NCBI RefSeq assembly: GCF_003054245.1
Contig: NZ_QBKR01000005.1
Location: 1 to 64,000 of the forward strand
DNA from: Melghirimyces profundicolus
GTDB lineage: Bacteria > Bacillota > Bacilli > Thermoactinomycetales > DSM-45169
DNA: 64,000 nucleotides
Reading direction: 5' to 3'
Shown here: positions 8,872 through 16,733 of the stretch, piece by piece
Numbering within the stretch: position 1 is the first letter of the stretch
How the letters are laid out: each line of letters opens with the position of its first letter
Made by a program: the position numbers and the translations under genes
Notes under the pieces: model-generated
Seen by the model: the letters and a program-made list of their open reading frames with translations, nothing else
What the model was told of the DNA's origin: nothing
Database searches by the model: none

Positions 8872-10441
8872 ATCCCAGATTATTGATCAGGTTGTGGAGG
8901 CCCCGCAAGGCCAGTTTTCTCTTCTCCAACTGTTCATCCTGTGAGTTTTCTGTGGAAAAAGGGCCCAGAAATTCATCGTAGGATTGTCCGAAGGGATCTT
9001 CAATACTGATGTCATCCTTTTTCAGTGCATCGGACTGTCCGGAGTTTTTCAGGACATTCCGGGCAGCTTCCTGTTTGAAGGAGGGCGCGAAATCGGAAGA
9101 GGTGTCATCTTCTGTCGTTCGTTGGTGCCGGGCAAAAGGTAAGGATGCACTCTCCTCCGTCTTCCTTCTCCTTCCCTGAAGCGGGCCCCTTTGGGAGGAA
9201 TCGCCTTCTCTTCTCCGGAAGTTCGCCTGGTTGGAATCGATGAATTCCCGGTTCCAGCCTTTGCCGGAAGCCGGTCGGTTCTTATTTCCCTGGAAAGGTT
9301 CATAAGTCAGTTGTTGCGGCCGGTTGGGCGACTCTTCCTTCCGTGAGTCCGGGGTATGATCTTTTCTTTCCTTGGAGTCCCATACCCGGTGTCCGGGGAT
9401 GTCCGGCTCTTTCTCCGGGTGGGAAGTGTTTTTTCGATCTTGACCCTGCAATAAATCCCGTTGCCGGGAGAACTTTCGGCGTTTCATTTTTTGCTCCATC
9501 GGAATGACCGATAAAGCGGGATGTTTTCCCGGAGGAGTTTTCCCCGAAAGCGGTCCGCTTTCGAGAGGACTCCGCGTTTCATCATCCGGTTGCCTCCGGG
9601 AGCGGATGTTGTTGGATCCTTTCTTTGTGGGAGGTTCCGCGACAGACGAAGGCGGCTCCTTTCGCACGGCCGGTTCGGTGGACCGATCCGGTGAGGAGGG
9701 TTGGTGGATCGGTTCCGTCGGCGACGCAGGGGTTGAATGCCGATTGCGGGCCAATTTTTTTCGCAGCCGCTTTTCCCTTTCCCGGAAGACGGGTTCACTC
9801 GAGGATTTCCGTTCTGTTTGATGGAAGGGGGGATGGGATTTCTTTTCACGGGTGGAGGTTTCCCGTTCCCCCGGAACGGGGTCCGGGTGATCGTCCTGAG
9901 GTGCGGGTTCCGGCGGGGCCGGTTCAGCGCCTTCTTTTTTTTCCGTTGGTTCCCCCGAAGGAAATTCCTCTCCCGATTCCGTCCATTTCCCCTGTTGGGA
10001 CGGGGGCGTTTCGGTGCCCTTCCCTTTGGGTTTCAACATCGGTGACGAACCGGATTCAAAAGAAAGGCGGGGGTCCGGGACCTGATCGCTTTGAGGGGCC
10101 TCCTCTGTTTCTTTGAACAGCAGGTTGGATTTTTCCGACTGTTCCTGTGCCTGAAGGATATAAACCGAATGTTGGGTTTCTGCCTTTACTCTTTCATAAA
10201 GGAGTTTGGGAGACCAGTCATTGTTCTCTTCCAGACGAATGAGTTGAGCTTCCACCCCTTCACGTGGCCCTTGGGAGGAACCCTGTTGCGATGAGCTGCA
10301 CATGACGGAGGCGACGGAACCCGGATTCAACTTGAGCAAAAGTGCCGTTTTTCCCATACGGGCCGCCTTTTTGGCTGCTTCTCTACCGGCCGGGCCTTTG
10401 CTGATGATGATGACATCATATTCTTCTCCCGAATGGGCCAT
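8870..10441 (-). CDS. Pseudo-MnmG protein: degenerate FAD-domain copy with a long disordered tail
   Basis: 523 residues. Residues 8 to about 115 align without a gap to the N-terminal FAD domain of the MnmG encoded 2 kb away: YDVII, EAA..AARMG, LLL, a Cys at the PCNPSIGG position, and VYILQAQ against MnmG VYALRAQ. The functional motifs are lost: GAGHAG became SKGPAG and PCNPSIGG became MCSSSQQG. The remaining ~400 residues are low-complexity and charged (Pro, Ser, Glu, Lys, Arg), so disordered. They end in a short region of likely helices (EDPFGQSYDEFLGPF and LALRGLHNLINNLG). A strong ribosome binding site (AAAGGAGGGG) precedes the ATG. The gene lies 133 bp downstream of the ParM-like gene on the same strand. 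Function is unknown; enzymatic activity is unlikely. A scaffold or partner of the actin-like protein is a guess from context. Confidence 0.85.
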   Translation of the reverse strand: MAHSGEEYDVIIISKGPAGREAAKKAARMGKTALLLKLNPGSVASVMCSSSQQGSSQGPREGVEAQLIRLEENNDWSPKLLYERVKAETQHSVYILQAQEQSEKSNLLFKETEEAPQSDQVPDPRLSFESGSSPMLKPKGKGTETPPSQQGKWTESGEEFPSGEPTEKKEGAEPAPPEPAPQDDHPDPVPGERETSTREKKSHPPFHQTERKSSSEPVFREREKRLRKKLARNRHSTPASPTEPIHQPSSPDRSTEPAVRKEPPSSVAEPPTKKGSNNIRSRRQPDDETRSPLESGPLSGKTPPGKHPALSVIPMEQKMKRRKFSRQRDLLQGQDRKNTSHPEKEPDIPGHRVWDSKERKDHTPDSRKEESPNRPQQLTYEPFQGNKNRPASGKGWNREFIDSNQANFRRREGDSSQRGPLQGRRRKTEESASLPFARHQRTTEDDTSSDFAPSFKQEAARNVLKNSGQSDALKKDDISIEDPFGQSYDEFLGPFSTENSQDEQLEKRKLALRGLHNLINNLG

Positions 10442-10516
10442 GGTGTTCCCCTCCTTTGCCTTGCCCCGGAATCGGTACCGGGCAGGGAGAGCTCCTTTTT
10501 AAATGAAAAGGCTGCG

Positions 10517-10549
10517 GAATCCCCCAAGGCGATCGACCCTGGGGGATTC
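10517..10549 (-). terminator. Intergenic hairpin between parM-like gene and pseudo-MnmG gene
   Basis: GAATCCCCCA (10517-10526) pairs with TGGGGGATTC (10540-10549). The stem is strong, but only short T runs follow on the minus strand, so it may be an attenuator or processing site rather than a full terminator. Confidence 0.45.
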
Positions 10550-10574
10550 TCCCTAGGTTTGCATGCAGTATGGT

Positions 10575-11762
10575 TTATTTTTTGTTTTGTCCCTTTCTTG
10601 CGTTGACCCTTTTTTCTGCGGAGCTGGGAACGGTGAATTCCTCCTGGATGGTGGCGGCCACTTCTTTTTGGGATTTCATCGGTACAGCACGGGACTTGGA
10701 TTGGGTGAACTTGCACAGCCCAAAGGCATTGGCGAACTGGGCGTCGATTCCGTAATCTTCGGCAAAAATCAGTTTGTCCCCGAAGCGTTCCCGGTAATAG
10801 GGTTTGAAGGGGATGGAGGAACCACCGGTCAAAATGATATAAGTGATATCATCGGCATAGTCGAGTCGGTTCCACACTTCATCCACCAAGAGGGTCCCCA
10901 CTTCCTGAATGCAACCCTTGACGATTTCATTCACATCGTACACTTTACCTTTGAAGCTGATCTCACCGGTACGGATCACTCGATTCAGACTCCAGATGGG
11001 ATATTCTTTCCCCTGTTTGTCCGGGTCCACTTCCCGGGAAAATTCAATCAAGCGTTTGGACAGGAGATGATAAACATTGATCATGGCATGCCGGGAAGTG
11101 AAACTTTGCCTTTTGATGATGGTTTCCCCGTGGAGAGTTTCCACATCGGAGGTTCCGAAACCGAGGTCATTGATACTGACTTTTTGAATGAACAGATCTT
11201 CGTTCAAAAGCTGGCCTTCCCGGTCCAATGCAATGTGGAAAAGGGTGGCCATGGGCTGGCTGATCACGTAAAGATTTTCCCGCTTGATTTCGAATTCAAT
11301 TTTGCGGTAGGGAAGGTTTCCTTGTTTCACTTCAAAGCTGTGTTTCCCCACCAATCGGCGTTTTAATTCTTCTTTGTAGTCGATGTAACTATCCGTGGGC
11401 AGAGCGACGGATACGATGGGTTCATGGTTGTCACTGCCCTGAAGCATCAGTCCGGTGCTGACGCGAAACATGATAAGGTACTCTTCTTCACGAAACCAGG
11501 TGGGGCTGAACAGGCGGCGTTCGTGGGAATCGAACAGTTCGTCATCTGAAGATTGGTCAATGGCGAGCTTGCCGACAAACCATTCGTTGTCTCCTTCCCG
11601 TTCCCGGTACATGATGTTGTGTGGATCATTGTTGTAAGTGATCTCCCCGACCCGGTTGGGGACCACCATGTTGCGGATGAACATCTTCAGAAACTTGTCT
11701 CCGTTCCGACTCACAACTTTCGTTCCATAGTAACCTTGGTCATTTCCTATGTAGACGCTCAT
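10575..11762 (-). CDS. ParM/StbA-family actin-like ATPase
   Basis: 395 residues from the ATG at 11762, which follows GGGAGGAA by a good distance; an open frame extends upstream but lacks such a site. The actin-fold nucleotide motifs are all present: phosphate-1 IGNDQGYYGTK (Asp8, Lys15), phosphate-2 NDLGFGTSD (about 196-204), and adenosine motif ILTGGSS (about 307-312). The C-terminal ~30 residues are basic and probably flexible. Members of this family polymerise and push plasmids apart with a DNA-binding adaptor. Here the gene is chromosomal, divergent from noc, with a parS site in the shared upstream region. No RHH adaptor gene follows it; the pseudo-MnmG gene does. A role in segregation or in building another filament is inference. 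Confidence 0.9.
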   Translation of the reverse strand: MSVYIGNDQGYYGTKVVSRNGDKFLKMFIRNMVVPNRVGEITYNNDPHNIMYREREGDNEWFVGKLAIDQSSDDELFDSHERRLFSPTWFREEEYLIMFRVSTGLMLQGSDNHEPIVSVALPTDSYIDYKEELKRRLVGKHSFEVKQGNLPYRKIEFEIKRENLYVISQPMATLFHIALDREGQLLNEDLFIQKVSINDLGFGTSDVETLHGETIIKRQSFTSRHAMINVYHLLSKRLIEFSREVDPDKQGKEYPIWSLNRVIRTGEISFKGKVYDVNEIVKGCIQEVGTLLVDEVWNRLDYADDITYIILTGGSSIPFKPYYRERFGDKLIFAEDYGIDAQFANAFGLCKFTQSKSRAVPMKSQKEVAATIQEEFTVPSSAEKRVNARKGQNKK

Positions 11763-11857
11763 ATCCAGTTCCTCCCGATTTTTGTCGAAGGTCGTCAAAC
11801 TCTTCTTAATTGATTCTATCAAGGGGAATTGGAAAGGGTCAATAAAAAGAGGAGCGG

Positions 11858-11871
11858 GATTCCCGGGAAAA
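11858..11871. promoter_or_regulatory. Possible Noc-binding site
   Basis: GATTCCCGGGAAAA matches 11 of 14 positions of the Bacillus Noc site ATTTCCCGGGAAAT, with the palindromic core TTCCCGGGAA intact. It lies 273 bp before noc, so autoregulation or nucleation is possible. By-eye match only. Confidence 0.4.
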
Positions 11872-12009
11872 CAACGCTCTTCGACCGGAATCCTCATGGG
11901 TCCTTCTTTTTTCCTTCCAAATTGAAAAAACGAAGATTGACGAATTTCAACATAAAATGGTTGGAAATACCGGAGAGGGAGAGATGAGCTTCGATTCTGA
12001 CAAGAAAAA

Positions 12010-12025
12010 TGTTTCACGTGAAACA
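12010..12025. promoter_or_regulatory. parS: parS centromere site
   Basis: TGTTTCACGTGAAACA is a perfect 16-bp palindrome and an exact match to the bacterial parS consensus. It is bound by Spo0J/ParB, encoded 1.8 kb downstream. Confidence 0.95.
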
Positions 12026-12130
12026 TTCCGGGAAGATGCAACCATAACGGGAGGGGGTTTTAGTAAAATATCGAATATATGATAACGGGATCCTATTTGA
12101 TTTTACCCTGTTTAGGTGGTGTCCGAGAAG

Positions 12131-12943
12131 ATGAGAGAGCCGTTCAGTCGGTTGTTCGGCATGGCGGAAAAAGTAGAAAGCGAAGAAGTGAAAGAGTTGG
12201 ACGTAACCCGGGTGCAACCCAGCCCTTATCAACCGCGCACCGTCTTTGATGATGAACGGATCAACGAACTGTGCCAGACGATTAAAACCCATGGAGTGAT
12301 TCAACCGATTGTAGTCCGGCAGGTGGCGGAGGGTTATGAGCTGATTGCCGGAGAAAGAAGACTGCGTGCGGTGAAGCGGATGGGGATGAGGACGATCCCG
12401 GCGATTGTCCGGGAAATGACGGATACGGAAGCGGCTTCAGTTTCTCTGATTGAGAATCTGCAGAGAGAAGGGTTGACGGCGCTCGAAGAAGCAACGGCTT
12501 ATCAGAAATTGATCGAACTGCACGGACTGACTCAGGAGAGCCTCGCCCAACGCCTGGGCAAAGGCCAATCCACTGTTGCCAACAAGCTTCGTCTTCTTTT
12601 ACTGCCCGGGAAGGTGCAAGAGGCGGTGTTAAACCGAAGCATCACGGAGCGGCATGCCAGAGCTTTGTTGGCATTAAAAGAGGAAGATCTCCAATTGAAA
12701 CTGTTAAAGGAGATTCTTGACAAGGAACTCAATGTCAAACAAACGGAAGAAAAGGTCCGCAAGTGGACGGAACGAAAACGAAAGTCGAAACCGAAGCGAA
12801 AAGCTTTCTCCCGGGACGTGAGGATTGCCTTTAACACGATTCGCCAGTCGGTGGACATGGTAAAGAAAAGTGGACTGGCTGTTTCTTCCGATGAAAAAGA
12901 ATTCGATGATTTTTATGAAGTCGTTATACGAATTCCCAAGTAA
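12131..12943 (+). CDS. noc: Nucleoid occlusion protein Noc
   Basis: 270 residues. Noc is a ParB-family CTP-dependent clamp that spreads from its own sites and recruits DNA to the membrane to block division over the nucleoid. The N-terminus [13 protein letters not shown] is an amphipathic membrane-targeting helix like that of Bacillus Noc, which is why I start here rather than at upstream GTG codons. Then come the CTP-binding ParB core (GERRLRA about 74-80, [11 protein letters not shown]), the HTH ([20 protein letters not shown], about 133-152) and a C-terminal dimer domain. The HTH and the position between rsmG and soj separate it from Spo0J. Spacing to a weak ribosome binding site (AGGTGG) is long. 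Confidence 0.95.
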   Translation: MREPFSRLFGMAEKVESEEVKELDVTRVQPSPYQPRTVFDDERINELCQTIKTHGVIQPIVVRQVAEGYELIAGERRLRAVKRMGMRTIPAIVREMTDTEAASVSLIENLQREGLTALEEATAYQKLIELHGLTQESLAQRLGKGQSTVANKLRLLLLPGKVQEAVLNRSITERHARALLALKEEDLQLKLLKEILDKELNVKQTEEKVRKWTERKRKSKPKRKAFSRDVRIAFNTIRQSVDMVKKSGLAVSSDEKEFDDFYEVVIRIPK

Positions 12944-13033
12944 AAAGTGTACAATTTCAAGGTGACAAGAGCGAGCCACAGGCTTGGAACGAACTGCTTT
13001 ACCTGAATCCTGCCAAGAAACGAGGTGCAAGTC

Positions 13034-13801
13034 ATGAGTCGAGTCGTTGCCATCGCCAATCAAAAAGGCGGGGTTGGAAAGACCACGACATCCATTAACC
13101 TGGGTGCCAGCCTGGCTGACCAAGGAAAGAAGACCCTGATCGTGGATATCGATCCGCAGGGAAACACCAGCTCCGGACTGGGAATAAACAAAGCGGATGT
13201 GGAGAAGTGCATTTATGATGTGTTGATCAATGAGACCCCGATGCAGGAAGTGATGTTGAAAACCTCGATCGAAGGGTTGGATTTGATCCCCGCCACAATT
13301 GAACTGGCCGGCGCCGAAATCGAACTGGTCCAAACTCTTTCCCGTGAACACCGGTTGAAGCGTTCGCTTCAAATCATCCGGGATAACTATGATTATATCC
13401 TGATTGACTGTCCGCCTTCTCTGGGGGTGCTCACGGTCAACTCTCTCACGGCGGCGGACGCGGTGTTGATCCCGATTCAATGTGAATTTTACGCATTGGA
13501 AGGGTTGGGACAATTGCTTAACACGATCCGCATTGTACAGAGGCATCTCAATAAACGCTTGGAAATCGAAGGCGTGCTGTTGACGATGTACGATGCCCGC
13601 ACCAATCTCTCCCTCCAGGTGATGGAGGAAGTGAAAAGTTACTTTCAACAAAAAGTGTATTCGACTGTCATTCCCCGCAATGTGCGCTTAAGTGAAGCTC
13701 CCAGCCACGGGATGCCGATTTTGAGTTACGATGCTCGTTCCCGAGGTGCGGAATGTTATGTAGAACTGGCAAAGGAAGTGATCCAGAATGGCCAACCATA
13801 A
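13034..13801 (+). CDS. soj: Chromosome partitioning ATPase Soj (ParA)
   Basis: 255 residues. ParA-type ATPase that acts with Spo0J on origin segregation and on DnaA activity. The deviant Walker A KGGVGKTT is at 11-18 (signature Lys11 and Lys16), with DIDPQGN in the next motif and DCPPSLG as Walker B. The ATG at 13034 follows GAGGTG with a spacing of 7. The 3' end overlaps the spo0J start by 14 bp, so the two are translationally coupled. Confidence 0.97.
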   Translation: MSRVVAIANQKGGVGKTTTSINLGASLADQGKKTLIVDIDPQGNTSSGLGINKADVEKCIYDVLINETPMQEVMLKTSIEGLDLIPATIELAGAEIELVQTLSREHRLKRSLQIIRDNYDYILIDCPPSLGVLTVNSLTAADAVLIPIQCEFYALEGLGQLLNTIRIVQRHLNKRLEIEGVLLTMYDARTNLSLQVMEEVKSYFQQKVYSTVIPRNVRLSEAPSHGMPILSYDARSRGAECYVELAKEVIQNGQP

Positions 13802-14660
13802 GGGTTTGGGAAAAGGACTGGGTGCCCTGTTTCCCAGCGCGCAGGTCAGTGAAGAGGATGCTGTGAACGAAGTCCCCCTGTCGGATCTGCGTCCCAACCC
13901 TTACCAACCGAGAAAGAATTTCGACCCCGAAGCGTTGGAAGAGTTGGTTTCATCCATCAAGGAACATGGGATCGTTCAACCGTTAGTGGTCCGAAAGAGC
14001 ATCCGGGGATATGAGATTGTTGCCGGCGAGCGACGGTTTCGGGCAGCCAAAGATGTCGGACTGGAAATGGTACCGGTGGTGATTCGGGAATTTTCCGATG
14101 AGCAGATGATGGAGATTGCCCTGATCGAAAATCTGCAAAGAGAGGATCTGAACTCGATCGAAATTGCTCAGGCATACAAAAAACTGATGGACCATTTTTC
14201 GATGACTCAGGAAATGTTGGCGGCACGGGTGGGGAAGAGCCGCCCCCATGTCACCAACTACCTCCGTTTGCTCCAGCTTCCAGAAGAGGTGCAGGAGGAT
14301 GTTTCACGTGGAACATTGTCCATGGGGCATGCCCGGGCTCTCAGAGGAATCAAGGATCGGGACGTTCTGTTGAAGTTGGCGAAAAAAACCGTGAAAGAAG
14401 GGGCCAGCGTCAGGCAGCTGGAAGAATGGGTGCAGCAATGGAATCAGGGATTGCAGAAAAACAGCAAGAAAAAACCCAAAACCAAAGAAACGAGCCCTCC
14501 CGAATTCAAAAGATACGAGGACTTGCTCCAGGAGGCATTCAGCACCCCGGTACGAATTCGACATGGAAAAAAGAAAGGTAAAATTGAATTCGAGTATTAT
14601 TCCGAGCGTGAGCTGGAGCGCTTGGTGGAATTGCTTCAAAGTAACCGAATCCTGAACTGA
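13788..14660 (+). CDS. spo0J: Chromosome partitioning protein Spo0J (ParB)
   Basis: 290 residues. It binds parS, loads as a CTP-gated sliding clamp, recruits SMC and regulates Soj. The N-terminal [12 protein letters not shown] is the Soj-interacting peptide. The CTP box GERRFRA is at about 80-86, followed by [10 protein letters not shown] and the HTH ([19 protein letters not shown]). A lysine-rich linker ([11 protein letters not shown]) leads to the dimerisation tail. The gene contains its own parS at 14300-14315, as in Bacillus. It overlaps soj and uses an internal ribosome binding site. Confidence 0.98.
   Translation: MANHKGLGKGLGALFPSAQVSEEDAVNEVPLSDLRPNPYQPRKNFDPEALEELVSSIKEHGIVQPLVVRKSIRGYEIVAGERRFRAAKDVGLEMVPVVIREFSDEQMMEIALIENLQREDLNSIEIAQAYKKLMDHFSMTQEMLAARVGKSRPHVTNYLRLLQLPEEVQEDVSRGTLSMGHARALRGIKDRDVLLKLAKKTVKEGASVRQLEEWVQQWNQGLQKNSKKKPKTKETSPPEFKRYEDLLQEAFSTPVRIRHGKKKGKIEFEYYSERELERLVELLQSNRILN
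14300..14315. promoter_or_regulatory. parS: parS site inside spo0J
   Basis: TGTTTCACGTGGAACA differs from the perfect palindrome at one position and fits the parS consensus. It encodes DVSRGT within the Spo0J coding sequence, so it is conserved under a double constraint. Confidence 0.93.
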
Positions 14661-14690
14661 CGTGGTTTGATTTTAATGGAGGGTTATGAG

Positions 14691-15839
14691 TTGATTTACC
14701 TGGACAATGCCGCTACCACTTGGCCGAAGCCCGAGGGCGTTTCAAAAGCGGTGAAAGAATGCATGGACCGGTTTGGGGCCAACCCGGGAAGAGGAGGCCA
14801 CCGGTTGTCGAGATCCGCAGGGGAAACGGTGGAAGAAACGCGCCGTTTGCTTGCTCGCCTGTTCGGGGTGCGTGACCCGAAGAATATGATCTTCTGCCAA
14901 AACGGAACTCATGCCATCAACCTGGCTTTGAGGGGGTGGCTTCGGCCAGGAGATCATGTGGTGACAAGCAGGTGGGAGCACAATGCTGTCGCCCGTCCGT
15001 TGGAGGCCCTGAAAAAAGAATGGGATATTCGGGTCGATTATATTCCTTCCGGGAAACATGGACCCCTGGATTTGGACCGTTTGAAAACGTCCATTACAAG
15101 GAGTACCCGTTTGATTGTCATCACCCATGCATCCAATGTGACGGGAAGTGTGATGCCTTTGGAGAAAATCGCCACCATCGCGGCGGAAAAGGGGGTTCCC
15201 CTTTTGGTGGATGCGGCACAGACCGCCGGAGTGTTGCCCATCGATGTGGAGTCGATGGGGATTTCTATGTTGGCTTTTCCCGGTCATAAAGGGTTGATGG
15301 GGCCCCAGGGGACAGGGGGTCTGTTCATTGCCCCCGGACTGGAGGTTCGGCCGCTGGTTCAGGGAGGGACGGGCAGTCGTTCGGAAGAGCTTCGACCGCC
15401 GGAAGAACGCCCCTGTTCCTATGAAAGCGGCACTCTGAACACGCCCGGAATCGCGGGGTTGGGGGCCGGGATTCGCTTTTTGATGGAACGGGGAGTGAAA
15501 GAAATCCACCGGAAGGAAACGTTGTTGATTCGGATGTTGCAGGAGGGAATCCAAAGTCTCGACGGGGTCCGACTCTACATTCCGGAGGCGCCTTCTGTCC
15601 CCGTGGTTTCGTTTAATGTCGAAGGGGTGGACGGTACGGAAGTGGCCGCCATACTGGATCAACATTACGGGATCGCCGTTCGGGCCGGGTATCATTGTGC
15701 AGCCCTGGCTCACCGCGCGTTGGGGACGGCGGAGACCGGAACCGTGCGTGCCAGTCCCGGCTATTTCAACACAGAACAGGATGTGAGCGAGTTCATACAG
15801 GCATTGAGGGAGATTCAACAAGCCTTTGCCGGGTTCTGA
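14691..15839 (+). CDS. Aminotransferase class V / cysteine desulfurase-like enzyme
   Basis: 382 residues. PLP enzyme of the NifS/Csd type, predicted to release sulfur from cysteine as an enzyme persulfide. It begins with the family N-terminus LIYLDNAATTWPKPE. The PLP-binding Lys is in FPGHKGLMG (about 199), and the active-site Cys in GYHCAALAHRALG (about 335) is followed by the substrate Arg in TVRASPGYFN. I choose the TTG at 14691 because GGAGGG lies 7 bases before it and relatives begin MIYLDNAAT. It lies 30 bp after spo0J. The exact sulfur acceptor is not shown. Confidence 0.92.
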   Translation: MIYLDNAATTWPKPEGVSKAVKECMDRFGANPGRGGHRLSRSAGETVEETRRLLARLFGVRDPKNMIFCQNGTHAINLALRGWLRPGDHVVTSRWEHNAVARPLEALKKEWDIRVDYIPSGKHGPLDLDRLKTSITRSTRLIVITHASNVTGSVMPLEKIATIAAEKGVPLLVDAAQTAGVLPIDVESMGISMLAFPGHKGLMGPQGTGGLFIAPGLEVRPLVQGGTGSRSEELRPPEERPCSYESGTLNTPGIAGLGAGIRFLMERGVKEIHRKETLLIRMLQEGIQSLDGVRLYIPEAPSVPVVSFNVEGVDGTEVAAILDQHYGIAVRAGYHCAALAHRALGTAETGTVRASPGYFNTEQDVSEFIQALREIQQAFAGF

Positions 15840-16131
15840 GGAGAGGGTGTCCTATGGGTGCTGATGGGTACGAGACCGGAATGCGTAAGGACATCCATGA
15901 AACGGTCATGCTAGAAGCGTTGTGATTGATTGTCAGGCTTAGAAGAAGGGAAGCGTTACCCGAAATAGGAACCGTTTTGCCGAACGGGTTTGTTACCGGA
16001 ACATTGTCTATTGCACCGGAGCGATGTGCCGGGGGGCGGGGCAGCGGACGGCTTTGCCGTTCATCTTTTTTCGTCGAAGATGGGGGATGCTTTCACTTTT
16101 TCTTGAAGCCACAGGAAAGAGGTAGGGTTTA
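15840..16131. other. Intergenic region with a 23-codon leader-like frame and a dispersed repeat
   Basis: An ATG at 15854, preceded by AGGAGAGGG, opens 23 codons (MGADGYETGMRKDIHETVMLEAL) ending at 15925 inside the repeat element at 15912-15962. It could be a truncated gene start or a leader peptide; I recognise no family. Nothing else is seen. Confidence 0.4.
15912..15962 (+). repeat. Dispersed ~50-bp repeat, copy 1
   Basis: Begins TAGAAGCGTTGTGATTGAT and continues GTCAGGCT-AGAA-GGGAAGCGTT-ACCC. A second copy, about 90% identical with two small indels, lies at 57447-57500. The first 15 bases recur with one change at 46292-46306. Confidence 0.8.
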
Positions 16132-16656
16132 ATGAAGGAGTTATATTCGTTGCTTTTGTCCAAGTCGGTGGAACTGATGATTCTGATCCTGATCCTTCAA
16201 TTCGTCACGATCACGTGCTGCTTCATTCTCTGGATCCGTCAATCGCGGCAGGGGAAAATGTTGAAGCGGTTGGACGGAGACGCGGAGTGGCTTAAAGAGT
16301 TGACGGATGAAAACGGCGCCCAGGGCCTGCAACTGATGCATCTATTATCCCGGTTGGATTCATCCACCCGCAAGCTGCAGGGAAGGTTGGGTTTGGTCCG
16401 ATATAATGCCGTGGGGGAACGAGCCACGGATATGAGCTTCTCACTGGCCCTGATAAATGAAGAAAAGGACGGAGTGGTGATCAGCAGTCTTTTCAGTAAC
16501 CATGGACCATCTTATATCTACGCGAAACCGGTGGAAGGAGGAGAGTCTGCTTACCCTCTCTCCAAGGAAGAAAAACAGGCGATCGAGCAAGCTGTCCGAA
16601 CAGAGGGTTCATGGGGGACGAAACGCCCGGATCACAACGTTCAGGGAAGCGGATAA
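16132..16656 (+). CDS. DUF4446 family membrane protein
   Basis: 174 residues with one N-terminal transmembrane segment (about 14-34, MILILILQFVTITCCFILWI), a short helical stretch and then the DUF4446 core (LVRYNAVGERATDMSFSLAL, then GVVISSLF, YAKPVEGGES, YPLSKEEKQAI). The family is found in Bacillales and Clostridia near the origin next to parAB and is of unknown function; the soluble part is predicted cytoplasmic. The C-terminal ~15 residues after the conserved AIEQA are not conserved-looking. The next gene starts 77 bp downstream. Confidence 0.88.
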   Translation: MKELYSLLLSKSVELMILILILQFVTITCCFILWIRQSRQGKMLKRLDGDAEWLKELTDENGAQGLQLMHLLSRLDSSTRKLQGRLGLVRYNAVGERATDMSFSLALINEEKDGVVISSLFSNHGPSYIYAKPVEGGESAYPLSKEEKQAIEQAVRTEGSWGTKRPDHNVQGSG

Positions 16657-16733
16657 GGAGTCATGCAAGACGGCGGTGGGAGGATCCCCGGTGTGAGCAA
16701 CAATGGGAAGAAGGCTTGAGGGAGGGGATAGAA

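Larger units (their letters stand above)
11763..12130. promoter_or_regulatory. Divergent regulatory region between the actin-like gene and noc
   Basis: This 368-bp region carries a perfect parS (12010-12025), a Noc-site-like palindrome (11858-11871) and an AT-rich stretch (about 12055-12080) likely to hold the noc promoter. No other gene is visible. Confidence 0.6.
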
